This document shows, in pieces, positions 25,975 through 38,543 of a stretch of DNA of 64,000 nt (the stretch's first letter is position 1; every line of letters starts with the position of its first letter). The stretch spans positions 62,001-126,000 of the forward strand of contig JAQGEQ010000064.1 of assembly GCA_034620365.1 (NCBI GenBank), given 5' to 3'. Source of the stretch: Pegea sp. RAD2-039 (taxonomy: Eukaryota; Chordata; Thaliacea; Salpida; Salpidae). The position numbers were made by a program, and so were the translations under genes. Under the pieces are notes generated by a model. The model did no database searches. It worked only from the letters and a program-made list of their open reading frames with translations, and was not told the origin of the DNA.

Positions 25975-26575
25975 AAATCTATTTTAATAAACGTAAAGGA
26001 GGGTGCCTGAAGAGAGCACCTCCCGCTAACACACATTTTCACAAATAATATCTATGAAGTTAGAAATATAGAAAGTAAAAGATGTAACACATGGCATTTC
26101 AGTAGTCCTCAAAACATATAACAGTGAACAATTACATGGAATGTTAATTTTATAAAACAGAGAAAAAAACACAGTTTAGAAATGACAATCATGGCAATAT
26201 TATAACGCTTCAACTTCCTTTTGAACAATGCGAGTGATTCTGACATGACAATGTCTGATAGCAGCTGGTTCCATGTATTAATTGTACGGTATGAGAAACA
26301 ATTTGCTCTGATTAAAGTACCTGGTGATATAGGCTTATTAAGATGTAATGTGTGTTGTCTGAGTTGATATAACTTGAAGGAAGGATTAATGGAAAAGAAA
26401 TCATCAAACTGAACGTCAATTAAATTGTGGATAATTTTAAAAATAAGAATTAAGTCGTATTTAATCCGTCAAATTTTCAAAGTATCTAAATTGAAGAGAC
26501 TGAGACGATGTTTATAACTATCATATTTAATATTAAGTTTCCTGCATACTAATCTTATAAATGCCGAAATTTAAG
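25975..26575 (-). mobile_element. CR1-like LINE, 3' part
   Basis: It is a minus-strand copy: the 3' tail (GGAGGGTGCCTGAAGAGAGC and CACCTCCCGCTAACACACA read on the plus strand) lies at the left. The C-terminal reverse transcriptase region follows to about 26575, parallel to 7500-7870. It is truncated at the 5' side, and the frames are interrupted. Confidence 0.85.
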
Positions 26576-28236
26576 TAATATCTAAAAGTAAACCGACCTA
26601 TACACATGATGATAACATATTTTGACGTTTTTCTGTTTTGCTATTAAGGAATTTTTTGTAAAAACAAAACTAACTAGGTTTGTTCTGGTAAGATTTTATC
26701 AGAAATAAAAATTAAGTTTATTAAAAAATGATTGCTTTCAAAGTATTCGAGAAACAATGTTAGGATTACTTTTATGTTTTTAACCATTCTTAACTTATAT
26801 GCAAATAGGATAAACAAGTAATTAAAAAACTTTTCGTCTTTTCACAATCCTGACTTCAAACATTTTTTCAAAACTCTTTCTCACCAGGTGGCGCTAATAA
26901 ACGACTAAAAAGTAGTTTGCAGCAAACATTAGCGCTATTCAAATATAGTTTTAATACTATGACTAATTGGCGATTTGTTATTTTGTCTTTGATTAGTATC
27001 TTTTGATTCTATTTCAAAAGTTCGTTTAATATTTTTCAGTTTATTGATATTCAGTAGTTTTAAAAGATTTTGTTTAGGATTTGTTTATTTTTTTTTGTAT
27101 GAATCTTTTTAAGATTTGTAGCCACACCTTTATTCTAGAAATGTTTGTTTGTCTTTTTCGAATGTTTTTTTTTGCATACTGCATTTGTTAATTTCATTTT
27201 TTAATTTATATTTTGATTATGTAGTTTTTTACATTCAAATTTATTTTATTTTTGTTGGTGTAATTACTAATTCATATTCAGTTATTTTTAAATAACTTAA
27301 ACTTGTTGTTTACTAAAATTGATATCAAAACGATTTTTCTTAAATTTTAAATTACTATTTTCAAGTTAATTTTTAATTACTAGATTTGATTCAAATAATT
27401 TTTATTTCTAAAACTTTTTATTATTTCCTATATCAATTTTGTTATGTTTGTAAATAATCTAACTTTTATTAATTGTAGTAAATATTAAAATCTAGTTAAC
27501 GTGTTCACTTTGCTGTTAATTATATAGTAGTGAAAAGCTCTGAAATATTTAAAAATTTATAAAAATTTGTCAAAAAGTTCAACTTTTTTTCAATTTTTTC
27601 AATAGATTTTCATTAAACTATTTGATTTATATTTTATTTCATGTTTTATTCTATATTCATTTTTATTTTATATTAAATTCATTAATATTTTACAGATTTA
27701 AACAATTTTTTGTTATTGAGTAAATGAAAAATTTAATTTTAAATCTAATTATATAAATTGATATTTTATTTTAATAAATGTATTTGGAAATTAAATAAAG
27801 TTTATCAGGTAAATACTGATGTTATTTATTATTATCTAAACAATTTATGTGATAATTATTCAATTTTTAAGTAAATAAATCTATTTATTATAGTTTAAAA
27901 TGTTGTATTTATCCATTTTTAATATTTTAAACTTTTGTTTTTGAAATATATTCTGTATTTACAAGTCCATAATATGAATTTTTTCTTTCAGCAGTTTATT
28001 TTGATAATAAAAAATATGTTATTTAGTTTTTTCGATTGTATCTGTATACATTTTTTATAAATAGTCTTTCTTATCATAATATGTTTATCATAAAAAAAAA
28101 CATTTTAATATCAATAGGATTCTATAAACTTACTTTTTTAAGTATTTCTTTTTAAATCTTAAAAGTTTTTTTTCAGCCTTCAATGTTTTAGATAACATTT
28201 TAAATACAATCCAATATTAGCCAAACAGTTTAAATA
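26576..28236. other. Intergenic, AT-rich, with one GC-rich palindromic island
   Basis: No gene is seen. The only structured island is 26884-26935: a CTCF-like word followed by a nested inverted repeat, listed separately. The sequence up to 28236 would hold the promoter of the phosphatase gene. Confidence 0.45.
26884..26935. promoter_or_regulatory. CTCF-like motif with nested inverted repeat
   Basis: CCAGGTGGCGCTA at 26884-26896 matches the core of the CTCF motif of bilaterians. GCGCTAAT (26891-26898) is repeated in inverted form as ATTAGCGC (26928-26935). Inside that pair, AAACGACT (26899-26906) faces AGTAGTTT (26911-26918) with one mismatch, so the whole segment can form a two-part hairpin. 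The binding role is inference only. Confidence 0.35.
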
Positions 28237-30720
28237 ATGGAATTCCATAATGCTATCATAACACAAGTCTCAAAGGATGATCATAAAACTTATTCTACTA
28301 CACATATTGGTTTGTTCATTTATTTACATAATTTCTTAAGAATGATAAATATTTTAAAAATTCAATGAATAAATTTGAATATTTTATAAACTATTAATAT
28401 TGTTAGAATTTTTAAACAATTCTTTCTATTTTATTTTTTAACATTTTAATTTTTAGATAAAAAGTCTTCAAATGGTTCCACTAAAAGTAAAAAAAAGAAA
28501 GACTCAAGTCATTCCACTTTACATTCATTATTGTGCTGTATAAGGCCTCGTAAACCTTCAAACCCTAACAACTCAGAAAAATGGAAATCTTGTGAAGATA
28601 AAGAAATAACCCCGAACCCTTCTGCTATTCAGCATGATAATGGTGATAACATCTCAACCAATGTAAGATTAAAATATTTTAAAACTTTGTTTTGTTTTAA
28701 TAATTGCTTACTCGATTATATTTGTTCACGAATAAACAACAAACTGATATTTTTTCTAGATAATAAGCAAAGATCAGAACTTTCTTTTACCTGCTTTATC
28801 TTCTGAACATATTCATAAGAAATGTGCTGTCATTGACTTGGACGAAACTCTTGTTCATAGCTCTTTTAAGGTTTAAATTTACAAATATTTACTAGCAAAT
28901 GATTTTCATTTACCTACCAAGTAAATATTATACTTTAATAAACCCAAATTAACTATTTGGTTATTGATTAAACATTTAGTTTATCTATTAGTAACTTCAT
29001 AAAAATTCTATTACTCAAATATAATATTGACATAATAGTTTATGTATCTTTGAAATAATTGGATATTTTGTAATATTTAACTAGATTTTAACAAATATTT
29101 AATCCATATACTACCAAGTTTCCAAAATAGATTTATGGAATTTTATCAAATTACTAATTTTCTATTTCATAATTCTAACTTGAAACTATTTTTTATGTTT
29201 CCAGCCTATAAGTAACGCTGATTTTATTGTTCCTGTCGAAATAGATGGAACAACACATGAGGTATTCCAACTAACTAATCAATCAAATCATCTGATTTTT
29301 ATTAATTTGTAGGTTTATGTACTTAAACGTCCACATGTTGATACTTACTTGAAAAAAATGGGTGAATTATATGAGTGTGTGTTGTTTACTGCAAGCCTCG
29401 CAAAGGTAAAGTTGCTTATTTATCTGTTTATAAATCATTAGTTCATGTTTTTTGTTGTAACAACTTTCAATATTTTCAAACTTTTGTTTCAAAGTTCGAT
29501 TTTCAGAAATATTTTTACCTCTTAAAAGTTTTTTCTACATTTTTTGTTGGCAAATTTTTTTAAAACTGTTTGCCAGATTTATATTTTTCAACAAGCAACT
29601 TTTCTGCTGTTTTTGCAATAAATAAACCAACAAATTATTTTATTAAATAATTTCCAAAACAATTTGTTTTTGAGATACAACAATTTATGCGAGAAAAAGT
29701 GTTTCCAACCAAAAAAAATAACAAATTTAATTTATCTTTTTTCCAATTTAAATGTTTTGTCAGAAAAAAGGTCAATTTCTAACAAACAGAAATTTTATTA
29801 AGATTTTATTAGAAACATTTTCCTACTAATCACTTGTGACTCACGATTTCTCGCAGCCAATCAGAATCCAGTATTTCTCTTCAAATTTTCTAATTTGTCA
29901 AAACTTTCAACTTCTTCACGTCATCTTCATTTGGTGAACTTATCTCATGCTCAAATTGCATTTGTGTCTCCAAAACTTTCAATTTCAATTTATTAAATCC
30001 AAATATCTTCTTATCTTCAAATACCTCTTTTTTCTACAAATAGCTGTAAGGCTTTTTCAACATTCTTCAATTAAATCGGAAATTGCTTCAATCATTTTAC
30101 TATCACTTTGTGTTACGTGATATCTGATGAATGATCTTCAGTACGCAGATCCAGTTGCAGATCTTCTTGACAAAACTGGAGTCTTCTCCTGGAGGCTGTT
30201 TAGAGAGTCTTGTGTCTTCCATCACGGGAATTACGTGAAAGATCTTAATCTTATAGGAAGAGATCTCAATAAGATGATTATCATCGATAACTCACCTGCC
30301 TCTTACAGCTTTCATCCGAACAACGCGGTAAGTCGCGCTGATGACGTCATTGCGGTGATTTCCGGTGAAAGCAGCCGTTGAAGATGTCAACAGCCTCGTA
30401 AATCCGGAGTTGCTCTTTTGTAGGTCCCTGTCATCTCTTGGTTTGATGATCCTTCTGATACGGAGCTTCTAGATATCCTTCCGTTTCTAGAAGCGATCGC
30501 GAATTCAGATGACGTATATACAGTGTTGAAAGATCATGGATTCACAAGCCATGCTGTCAGAAATACAACTTTCCTACGACAACAAGTTCAACAGAACACA
30601 GATAATCAAGTGATCACTAGTGTGTCTTCCGAACAAGAAGATCAAGAAAGGTTTGTTCCTCTTTGTTTGAAGATTAAGTTGAAAGATCAGTTTGAAGATG
30701 AAGATGAAAGATCAGTTTGA
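28237..30720 (+). CDS. CTDSPL: CTD small phosphatase-like (SCP/CTDSPL family), 7 exons
   Basis: SCP phosphatases of the HAD superfamily remove phosphate from Ser5 of the RNA polymerase II C-terminal domain and from SMAD proteins. Exons: 28237-28309, 28457-28662, 28760-28870, 29205-29261, 29313-29405, 30142-30327, 30424-30720; 340 aa plus stop. Seen: [15 protein letters not shown] at the start, the membrane-anchor cysteine pair in LLCCIRP, the catalytic DxDxT as D119-L-D121-E-T123 in [14 protein letters not shown], then [34 protein letters not shown] and [14 protein letters not shown]. Vertebrate members stop soon after the segment matching DDVYTVLK. Here the frame runs on for about 55 residues, and its last 18 codons lie in the first units of the adjoining minisatellite, with the stop inside a repeat. 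A GGTTTGT donor-like site at 30650 could instead splice past this tail. Confidence 0.93.
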
Positions 30721-33700
30721 AGATGAAGTTGAAAGATCAGTTTGAAGATGAAGATGAAAGATCAGTTTGAAGTTGAAAGATCAGTTTGAAGATGAAGTTG
30801 AAAGATCAGTTTGAAGATGAAGATGAAAGATCAGTTTGAAGATGAAGTTGAAAGATCAGTTTGAAGATGAAAGATCAGTTTGAAGATGAAGTTGAAAGAT
30901 CAGTTTGAAGATGAAGATGAAAGATCAGTTTGAAGATGAAGATGAAAGATCAGTTTGAAGATGAAGTTGAAAGGTCAGTTTGAAGATTTAGTTGAAAGAT
31001 CAGTTTGAAGTTGAAAGATCAGTTTGAAGATGAAGTTGAAAGATCAGTTTGAAGATGAAAGATGAAAGATCAGTTTGAAGATGAAAGATCAGTTTGAAGA
31101 TGAAAGATCAGTTTGAAGATGAAAGATGAAAGATCAGTTTGAAGATGAAAGATGAAAGATCAGTTTGAAGATGAAGATGAAAGATCAGTTTGAAGATGAA
31201 GTTGAAAGATCAGTTTGAAGATGAAGATGAAAGATCAGTTTGAAGATGAAGATGAAAGATCAGTTTGAAGATGAAGATGAAAGATCAGTTTGAAGATGAA
31301 GATGAAAGATCAGTTTGAAGATGAAGATGAAAGATCAGTTTGAAGATGAAGTTGAAAGATCAGTTTGAAGATGAAGATGAAAGATCAGTTTGAAGATGAA
31401 GATGAAAGATCAGTTTGAAGATGAAGATGAAAGATCAGTTTGAAGATGAAGATGAAAGATCAGTTTGAAGATGAAGTTGAAAGATCAGTTTGAAGATGAA
31501 GATGAAAGATCAGTTTGAAGATGAAGATGAAAGATCAGTTTGAAGATGAAGATGAAAGATCAGTTTGAAGATGAAGATGAAAGATCAGTTTGAAGATGAA
31601 GATGAAAGATCAGTTTGAAGATGAAGATGAAAGATCAGTTTGAAGATGAAGATGAAAGATCAGTTTGAAGATGAAGATGAAAGATCAGTTTGAAGATGAA
31701 GATGAAAGATCAGTTTGAAGATGAGGATGAAAGATCAGTTTGAAGATGAAGATGAAAGATCAGTTTGAAGATGAAGATGAAAGATCAGTTTGAAGATGAA
31801 GATGAAAGATCAGTTTGAAGATGAAGTTGAAAGATCAGTTTGAAGATGAAGATGAAAGATCAGTTTGAAGATGAAGTTGAAAGATCAGTTTGAAGATGAA
31901 GATGAAAGATCAGTTTGAAGATGAAGATGAAAGATCAGTTTGAAGATGAAGATGAAAGATCAGTTTGAAGATGAAGTTGAAAGATCAGTTTGAAGATGAA
32001 GTTGAAAGATCAGTTTGAAGATGAAGTTGAAAGATCAGTTTGAAGATGAAGATGAAAGATCAGTTTGAAGATTTAGTTGAAAGATCAGTTTGAAGATGAA
32101 GATGAAAGATCAGTTTGAAGATGAAGTTGAAAGATCAGTTTGAAGATGAAGATGAAAGATCAGTTTGAAGATGAAGATGAAAGATCAGTTTGAAGATGAA
32201 GTTGAAAGATCAGTTTGAAGATGAAGATGAAAGATCAGTTTGAAGATGAAGTTGAAAGATCAGTTTGAAGATGAAGATGAAAGATCAGTTTGAAGATGAA
32301 GATGAAAGATCAGTTTGAAGATGAAGTTGAAAGATCAGTTTGAAGATGAAGATGAAAGGTCAGTTTGAAGATGAAGATGAAAGATCAGTTTGAAGATGAA
32401 GATGAAAGATCAGTTTGAAGATGAAGTTGAAAGATCAGTTTGAAGATGAAGATGAAAGATCAGTTTGAAGATGAAGTTGAAAGATCAGTTTGAAGATGAA
32501 GTTGAAAGATCAGTTTGAAGATGAAGATGAAAGATCAGTTTGAAGAAGAAGATGAAAGATCAGTTTGAAGATGAAGATGAAAGATCAGTTTGAAGATGAA
32601 GTTGAAAGATCAGTTTGAAGATGAAGTTGAAAGATCAGTTTGAAGATGAAGTTGAAAGATCAGTTTGAAGATGAAGATGAAAGATCAGTTTGAAGATGAA
32701 GATGAAAGATCAGTTTGAAGATGAAGTTGAAAGATCAGTTTGAAGATGAAGATGAAAGATCAGTTTGAAGAAGAAGATGAAAGATCAGTTTGAAGATGAA
32801 GATGAAAGATCAGTTTGAAGATGAAGTTGAAAGATCAGTTTGAAGATGAAGATGAAAGATCAGTTTGAAGATGAAGATGAAAGATCAGTTTGAAGATGAA
32901 GTTGAAAGATCAGTTTGAAGATGAAGTTGAAAGATCAGTTTGAAGATGAAGTTGAAAGATCAGTTTGAAGATGAAGATGAAAGATCAGTTTGAAGATGAA
33001 GATGAAAGATCAGTTTGAAGATGAAGATGAAAGATCAGTTTGAAGATGAAGATGAAAGATCAGTTTGAAGATGAAGATGAAAGATCAGTTTGAAGTTGAA
33101 GATGAAAGATCAGTTTGAAGATGAAGATGAAAGATCAGTTTGAAGATGAAGTTGAAAGATCAGTTTGAAGATGAAGATGAAAGATCAGTTTGAAGATGAA
33201 GTTGAAAGATCAGTTTGAAGATGAAGATGAAAGATCAGTTTGAAGATGAAGATGAAAGATCAGTTTGAAGATGAGGATGAAAGATCAGTTTGAAGATGAA
33301 GATGAAAGATCAGTTTGAAGATGAAGATGAAAGATCAGTTTGAAGATGAAGTTGAAAGATCAGTTTGAAGATGAAGATGAAAGATCAGTTTGAAGATGAA
33401 GATGAAAGATCAGTTTGGAGATGAAGTTGAAAGATCAGTTTGAAGATGAAGATGAAAGATCAGTTTGAAGATGAAGATGAAAGATCAGTTTGAAGATGAA
33501 GATGAAAGATCAGTTTGAAGATGAAGATGAAAGATCAGTTTGAAGATGAAGTTGAAAGATCAGTTTGAAGATGAAGTTGAAAGATCAGTTTGAAGATGAA
33601 GATGAAAGATCAGTTTGAAGATAAAGATGAAAGATCAGTTTGAAGATGAAGATGAAAGATCAGTTTGAAGATGAAGATGAAAGATCAGTTTGAAGATGAA

Positions 33701-35823
33701 GTTGAAAGATCAGTTTGAAGATGAAGTTGAAAGATCAGTTTGAAGATGAAGATGAAAGATCAGTTTGAAGATGAAGATGAAAGATCAGTTTGAAGATGAA
33801 GATGAAAGATCAGTTTGAAGATGAAGATGAAAGATCCAGTTTGAAGATGAAGTTGAAAGATCAGTTTGAAGATGAAGATGAAAGATCAGTTTGAAGATGA
33901 AAGATGAAAGATCAGTTTGAAGATGAAGTTGAAAGATCAGTTTGAAGATTTAGTTGAAAGATCAGTTTGAAGATGAAGTTGAAAGATCAGTTTGAAGATG
34001 AAGTTGAAAGATCAGTTTGAAGATGAAGATGAAAGATCAGTTTGAAGATGAAGAAGAAAGATCAGTTTGAAGATGAAGATGAAAGATCAGTTTGAAGATG
34101 AAAGATGAAAGATCAGTTTGAAGATGAAGATGAAAGATCAGTTTGAAGATGAGGATGAAAGATCAGTTTGAAGATGAAGTTGAAAGATCAGTTTGAAGAT
34201 AAAGTTGAAAGATCAGTTTGAAGATGAAGATGAAAGATCAGTTTGAAGATGAAGATGAAAGATCAGTTTGAAGATGAAGATGAAAGATCAGTTTGAAGAT
34301 GAAGTTGAAAGATCAGTTTGAAGATGAAGATGAAAGATCAGTTTGAAGATGAAAGATCAGTTTGAAGATGAAGTTGAAAGATCAGTTTGAAGATGAAGTT
34401 GAAAGATCAGTTTGAAGATGAAGTTGAAAGATCAGTTTGAAGGTGAAAGATCAGTTTGAAGATGAAGATGAAAGATCAGTTTGAAGATGAAGATGAAAGA
34501 TCAGTTTGTTTGAAGATGAAGATGAAAGATCAGTTTGAAGATGAAGATGAAAGATCAGTTTGAAGATGAAGATGAAAGATCAGTTTGAAGATGAAGATGA
34601 AAGATCAGTTTGAAGATGAAGTTGAAAGATCAGTTTGAAGATGAAGATGAAAGATCAGTTTGAAGATGAAGTTGAAAGATCAGTTTGAAGATGAAGATGA
34701 AAGATCAGTTTGAAGATGAAGATGAAAGATCAGTTTGAAGATGAAGATGAAAGATCAGTTTGAAGATGAAGATGAAAGATCAGTTTGAAGATGAAGATGA
34801 AAGATCAGTTTGAAGATGAAGATGAAAGATCAGTTTGAAGATGAAGATGAAAGATCAGTTTGAAGATGAAGATGAAAGATCAGTTTGAAGATGAAGATGA
34901 AAGATCAGTTTGAAGATGAAGATGAAAGATCAGTTTGAAGATGAAGATGAAAGATCAGTTTGAAGATGAAGATGAAAGATCAGTTTGAAGATGAAGATGA
35001 AAGATCAGTTTGAAGATGAAGATGAAAGATCAGTTTGAAGATGAAGATGAAAGATCAGTTTGAAGATGAAGATGAAAGATCAGTTTGAAGATGAAGATGA
35101 AAGATCAGTTTGAAGATGAAGATGAAAGATCAGTTTGAAGATGAAGATGAAAGATCAGTTTGAAGATGAAGATGAAAGATCAGTTTGAAGATGAAGATGA
35201 AAGATCAGTTTGAAGATGAAGATGAAAGATCAGTTTGAAGATGAAGTTGAAAGATCAGTTTGAAGATGAAGATGAAAGATCAGTTTGAAGATGAAGTTGA
35301 AAGATCAGTTTGAAGATGAAGTTGAAAGATCAGTTTGAAGATGAAGATGAAAGATCAGTTTGAAGATGAAGATGAAAGATCAGTTTGAAGATGAAGTTGA
35401 AAGATCAGTTTGAAGATGAAGTTGAAAGATCAGTTTGAAGATGAAGTTGAAAGATCAGTTTGAAGATGAAGATGAAAGATCAGTTTGAAGATGAAGATGA
35501 AAGATCAGTTTGAAGATGAAGATGAAAGATCAGTTTGAAGATGAAGATGAAAGATCAGTTTGAAGATGAAGATGAAAGATCAGTTTGAAGATGAAGATGA
35601 AAGATCAGTTTGAAGATGAAGTTGAAAGATCAGTTTGAAGATGAAGATGAAAGATCAGTTTGAAGATGAAGATGAAAGATCAGTTTGAAGATGAAGTTGA
35701 AAGATCAGTTTGAAGATGAAGATGAAAGGTCAGTTTGAAGATGAAGTTGAAAGATCAGTTTGAAGATGAAGATGAAAGATCAGTTTGAAGATGAAGATGA
35801 AAGATCAGTTTGAAGATGAAGAT
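30666..35823. repeat. 25-bp minisatellite array, about 5.2 kb
   Basis: Roughly 200 tandem copies of a purine-rich unit TTTGAAGATGAAGATGAAAG+ATCAG (25 bp). Common variants have GAAGTT for the second GAAGAT, and 19-bp units lack one GAAGAT. The first unit (30666-30690) is the most diverged and reads TTTGAAGATTAAGTTGAAAG+ATCAG. Because 25 is not a multiple of three, a unit trio brings a TGA into every plus-strand frame, and the minus strand is also closed. The array is therefore not coding apart from the phosphatase tail at its left edge. Copies in the middle are nearly identical, pointing to recent expansion. Confidence 0.98.
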
Positions 35824-38390
35824 TTTAATTTTTTAATTTGTTGTTTTGAAATTTAGTAATTTAATTTCTTTGGATTGAAAATTTCAATTTTTCAAACCTT
35901 TTAGTATTTAATGAGAATTCGAGAAATTAATCAGTAATTCATCTAGATTGTAGCGAAGGTTGAATGTAGATGTTAGCATCATTATCACTTCATTCTTTAC
36001 ATAGTCACGCGTCACTGAACATAACATCATCTTTCTATAATATCCAATCGAAACTTGCCTCTGCTGTTAGTGAATAATTACTAGAAAATCGGCCTTCATT
36101 CAGGAAATATGATTTTTTAAATCTCAATTTAGTAATTTGCATTTTTAAAACTAATTCAGCTGATATCTAAATCTGGTCAATTACTTACTTTTCTCTTTCA
36201 CAATTCTGTTAAATTCTCTACTTTAGTACTTGAAAAACCACTAACCAGCCACCTACAAGTCACTTTCCTTAGCTTTAATTTCTCAAATCTCGTCAAGAAA
36301 GCTTTTCAACAAAATCACATCACACAGAATGTGTTCTAAAAGTCAGCTAGCTTTTCAAATTTCAACTCCAAATATATTTCATTAAACATTAAAAGTGGAA
36401 TAATCTTTTAAGTTTGCTTCTGTTGGTGGTTTAAACGAATAATTTCTAATTTAAACAAACAATCGAAGGTGTTACAAACCATTTCATGTAATGTTTACAA
36501 AAAGTTTTACTTCTTGAATAAATTCATCTAGGAAAGTTTCGAAAGCTCAACAAGTCTGTCATTAGTCTATAAAAGTGAAAAGATAACCACAAGAATTTGT
36601 TGCAGAAAACTGCAGAATACAATTTCTTTTTTGTTGTGAATTAAACCAACAAAAGACCCTTTTAACCACAAATAATTTTTATAGTAAGAAAGATACTGAA
36701 GCAAATTTGTTGGTTTGTTTCAGTTTAAATTCAAATTTTTCTAAAGATTTTTATTGATTTTTTAAACTGATCTTTCTGAAGATTGAATGATCAGCTAATG
36801 TTGTAAATATCTTTCGATTACTTTGATAAAAGAGGCTTTTTACTCGATATTCTTTCTGTTTTATTTTCATCTTGTTAAAAGTCACTTTTGTTAATTCATC
36901 CAAATTTCATTTAAATCAATTTCTAATTATTTATTTCTTGAGGAAAAACAGCAAAACGCCAGATTAGTCTCCGGTCTTTCTTGTGTTTCAGTTTGATATA
37001 TCAACTTACATCAATTATTCTTAAAACTTTGTTGCCAAAACCATTTTCTTTTGGCTGAAATCGTTGAAAATTTGCGTTAAAATTGAAATAAATTCAACTA
37101 AAGTGACAAATAGTTGGAAAAGATTTCTTTTTTTCAATTTAATTGACTTAAATCATTTTTGGACAACCACCTATCGTAGGTTGAGCTTCAAAGAAGCCCG
37201 AAAAATTGGGTTTTGGCAAAAAATACTCGGCCATAATGGTCATTCGGCCAAATTAGATTTGTACTTATCAAATTTTTCAGACTTTGATGTCTTCTCTATA
37301 AGTGAAATTAAAAATTGATGTTTTTTATTTAAGAGTTTTTGATTTACTTACAATTGTAGAAAGCACTTGACTAACTTTTGTATCTCAAACTGTTTTCATC
37401 TAAACTTGAAAAGAAAGAAAATTCAGTTGGAAGAGAAAGTTGTTAATTTTGTTGAAAAAATTGTTAAATTTAAACATTTAAAATCAAAAAGTTATTTAAT
37501 TATAATTGATTAAAAGAAGTTTGTTTCAACTTGATGTTTTTTATTCAATTCTTCAATTAACTAAAAGATTAAATTGGATTTGAGTAACGAGAAGTTATTG
37601 GTAAATGTCTGCTGCTGGTGGTGGTGATGGAAATAGAAATGAAGCAATCTATTTGAAATAATTATTTCTACTTTAAAGCTAATAGAGATTTAACTTATAA
37701 GACTTATACAAGATTGAGTCAAACTATTTGAACTTCTCGAATATTTCTAAGTTATTGATTAACTTTCGAATAAACTTTTTCAAATATTCTTCCCATAAAA
37801 ATTGTTTTCAATTTTGATAAAGAAAATCTTTAACAGACTCTGAAATCTTCAACAAATTATCTTCTTTGACTTCTGCATCTTGTTGTGATTAGCAACAAAT
37901 TATCGAAGAAGTCCAGTTTACAAAATTATTTCCAACTTGTAACAAATTAAATTATCAAACTTTCAATTTTTTTCATTCCAAATTATTATTGAAACGAAAG
38001 AATGAATTACTTTTTCAACCACCTGATGAATACCGGTTGAAGTACTCAATTAAATTTGAAGATTTTATTTAAACTTTTAATAATCTGTCAAATTATAAGA
38101 TTGATATCAATCAGATAATTTTTCTAATATATTTTTATATCGATTATTTTCATCTTTAAATCGAGAAATTCTTAACTGATTTTTATCTAAAATAAATCCA
38201 TCAGTAAAATTTAAACATTTCTTAGACTATTTAATAAGCTTATAATAAATTTCTGCGAATTTCAAAAAGCTTTTATCGGAAGGTTTTTGGAGTTAGATTA
38301 AGTGAGGCAAAAATGTTTAGTTGATTTTAAAACAGATAATTCAGTTCAAATCCAGTTGAAAAAGAGCTTTTAGCAGCTATGTATTTAGCA
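35824..38390. other. Intergenic region right of the minisatellite
   Basis: AT-rich, and the open frames are short. A small ATG-started stretch with a GGT/GCT-rich start at 37604 (18 codons to a stop) is the only coding-like word and is unsupported. Confidence 0.4.
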
Positions 38391-38516
38391 TTTTCTATTT
38401 GGAAACACTAGAAACTTTATTTAAAATTTTATATTTGGAAACACTAGAAATTTTATTTAAAATTTTCTATTTGGAAACACTAATTTTTTTAACATTTTCT
38501 ATTTGGAAACACTTTG
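38391..38516. repeat. 36-bp tandem repeat, four copies
   Basis: The word TTTGGAAACACT recurs at spacings of 36, 36 and 32 bases (GGAA at 38401, 38437, 38473 and 38505) with AT-rich filler between. It sits just before the exon-like island at 38544. Confidence 0.85.
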
Positions 38517-38543
38517 GGGTAAAACCTTTTTATTTTTCAACAG

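Noticed and set aside
30721..35823. Minisatellite as a long acidic repeat protein
   Set aside because: The 25-bp period brings a TGA into every plus-strand frame within three units, and the minus strand is closed as well.
30666..35823. CRISPR array
   Set aside because: Units are directly joined with no unique spacers; this is a minisatellite in an animal genome.
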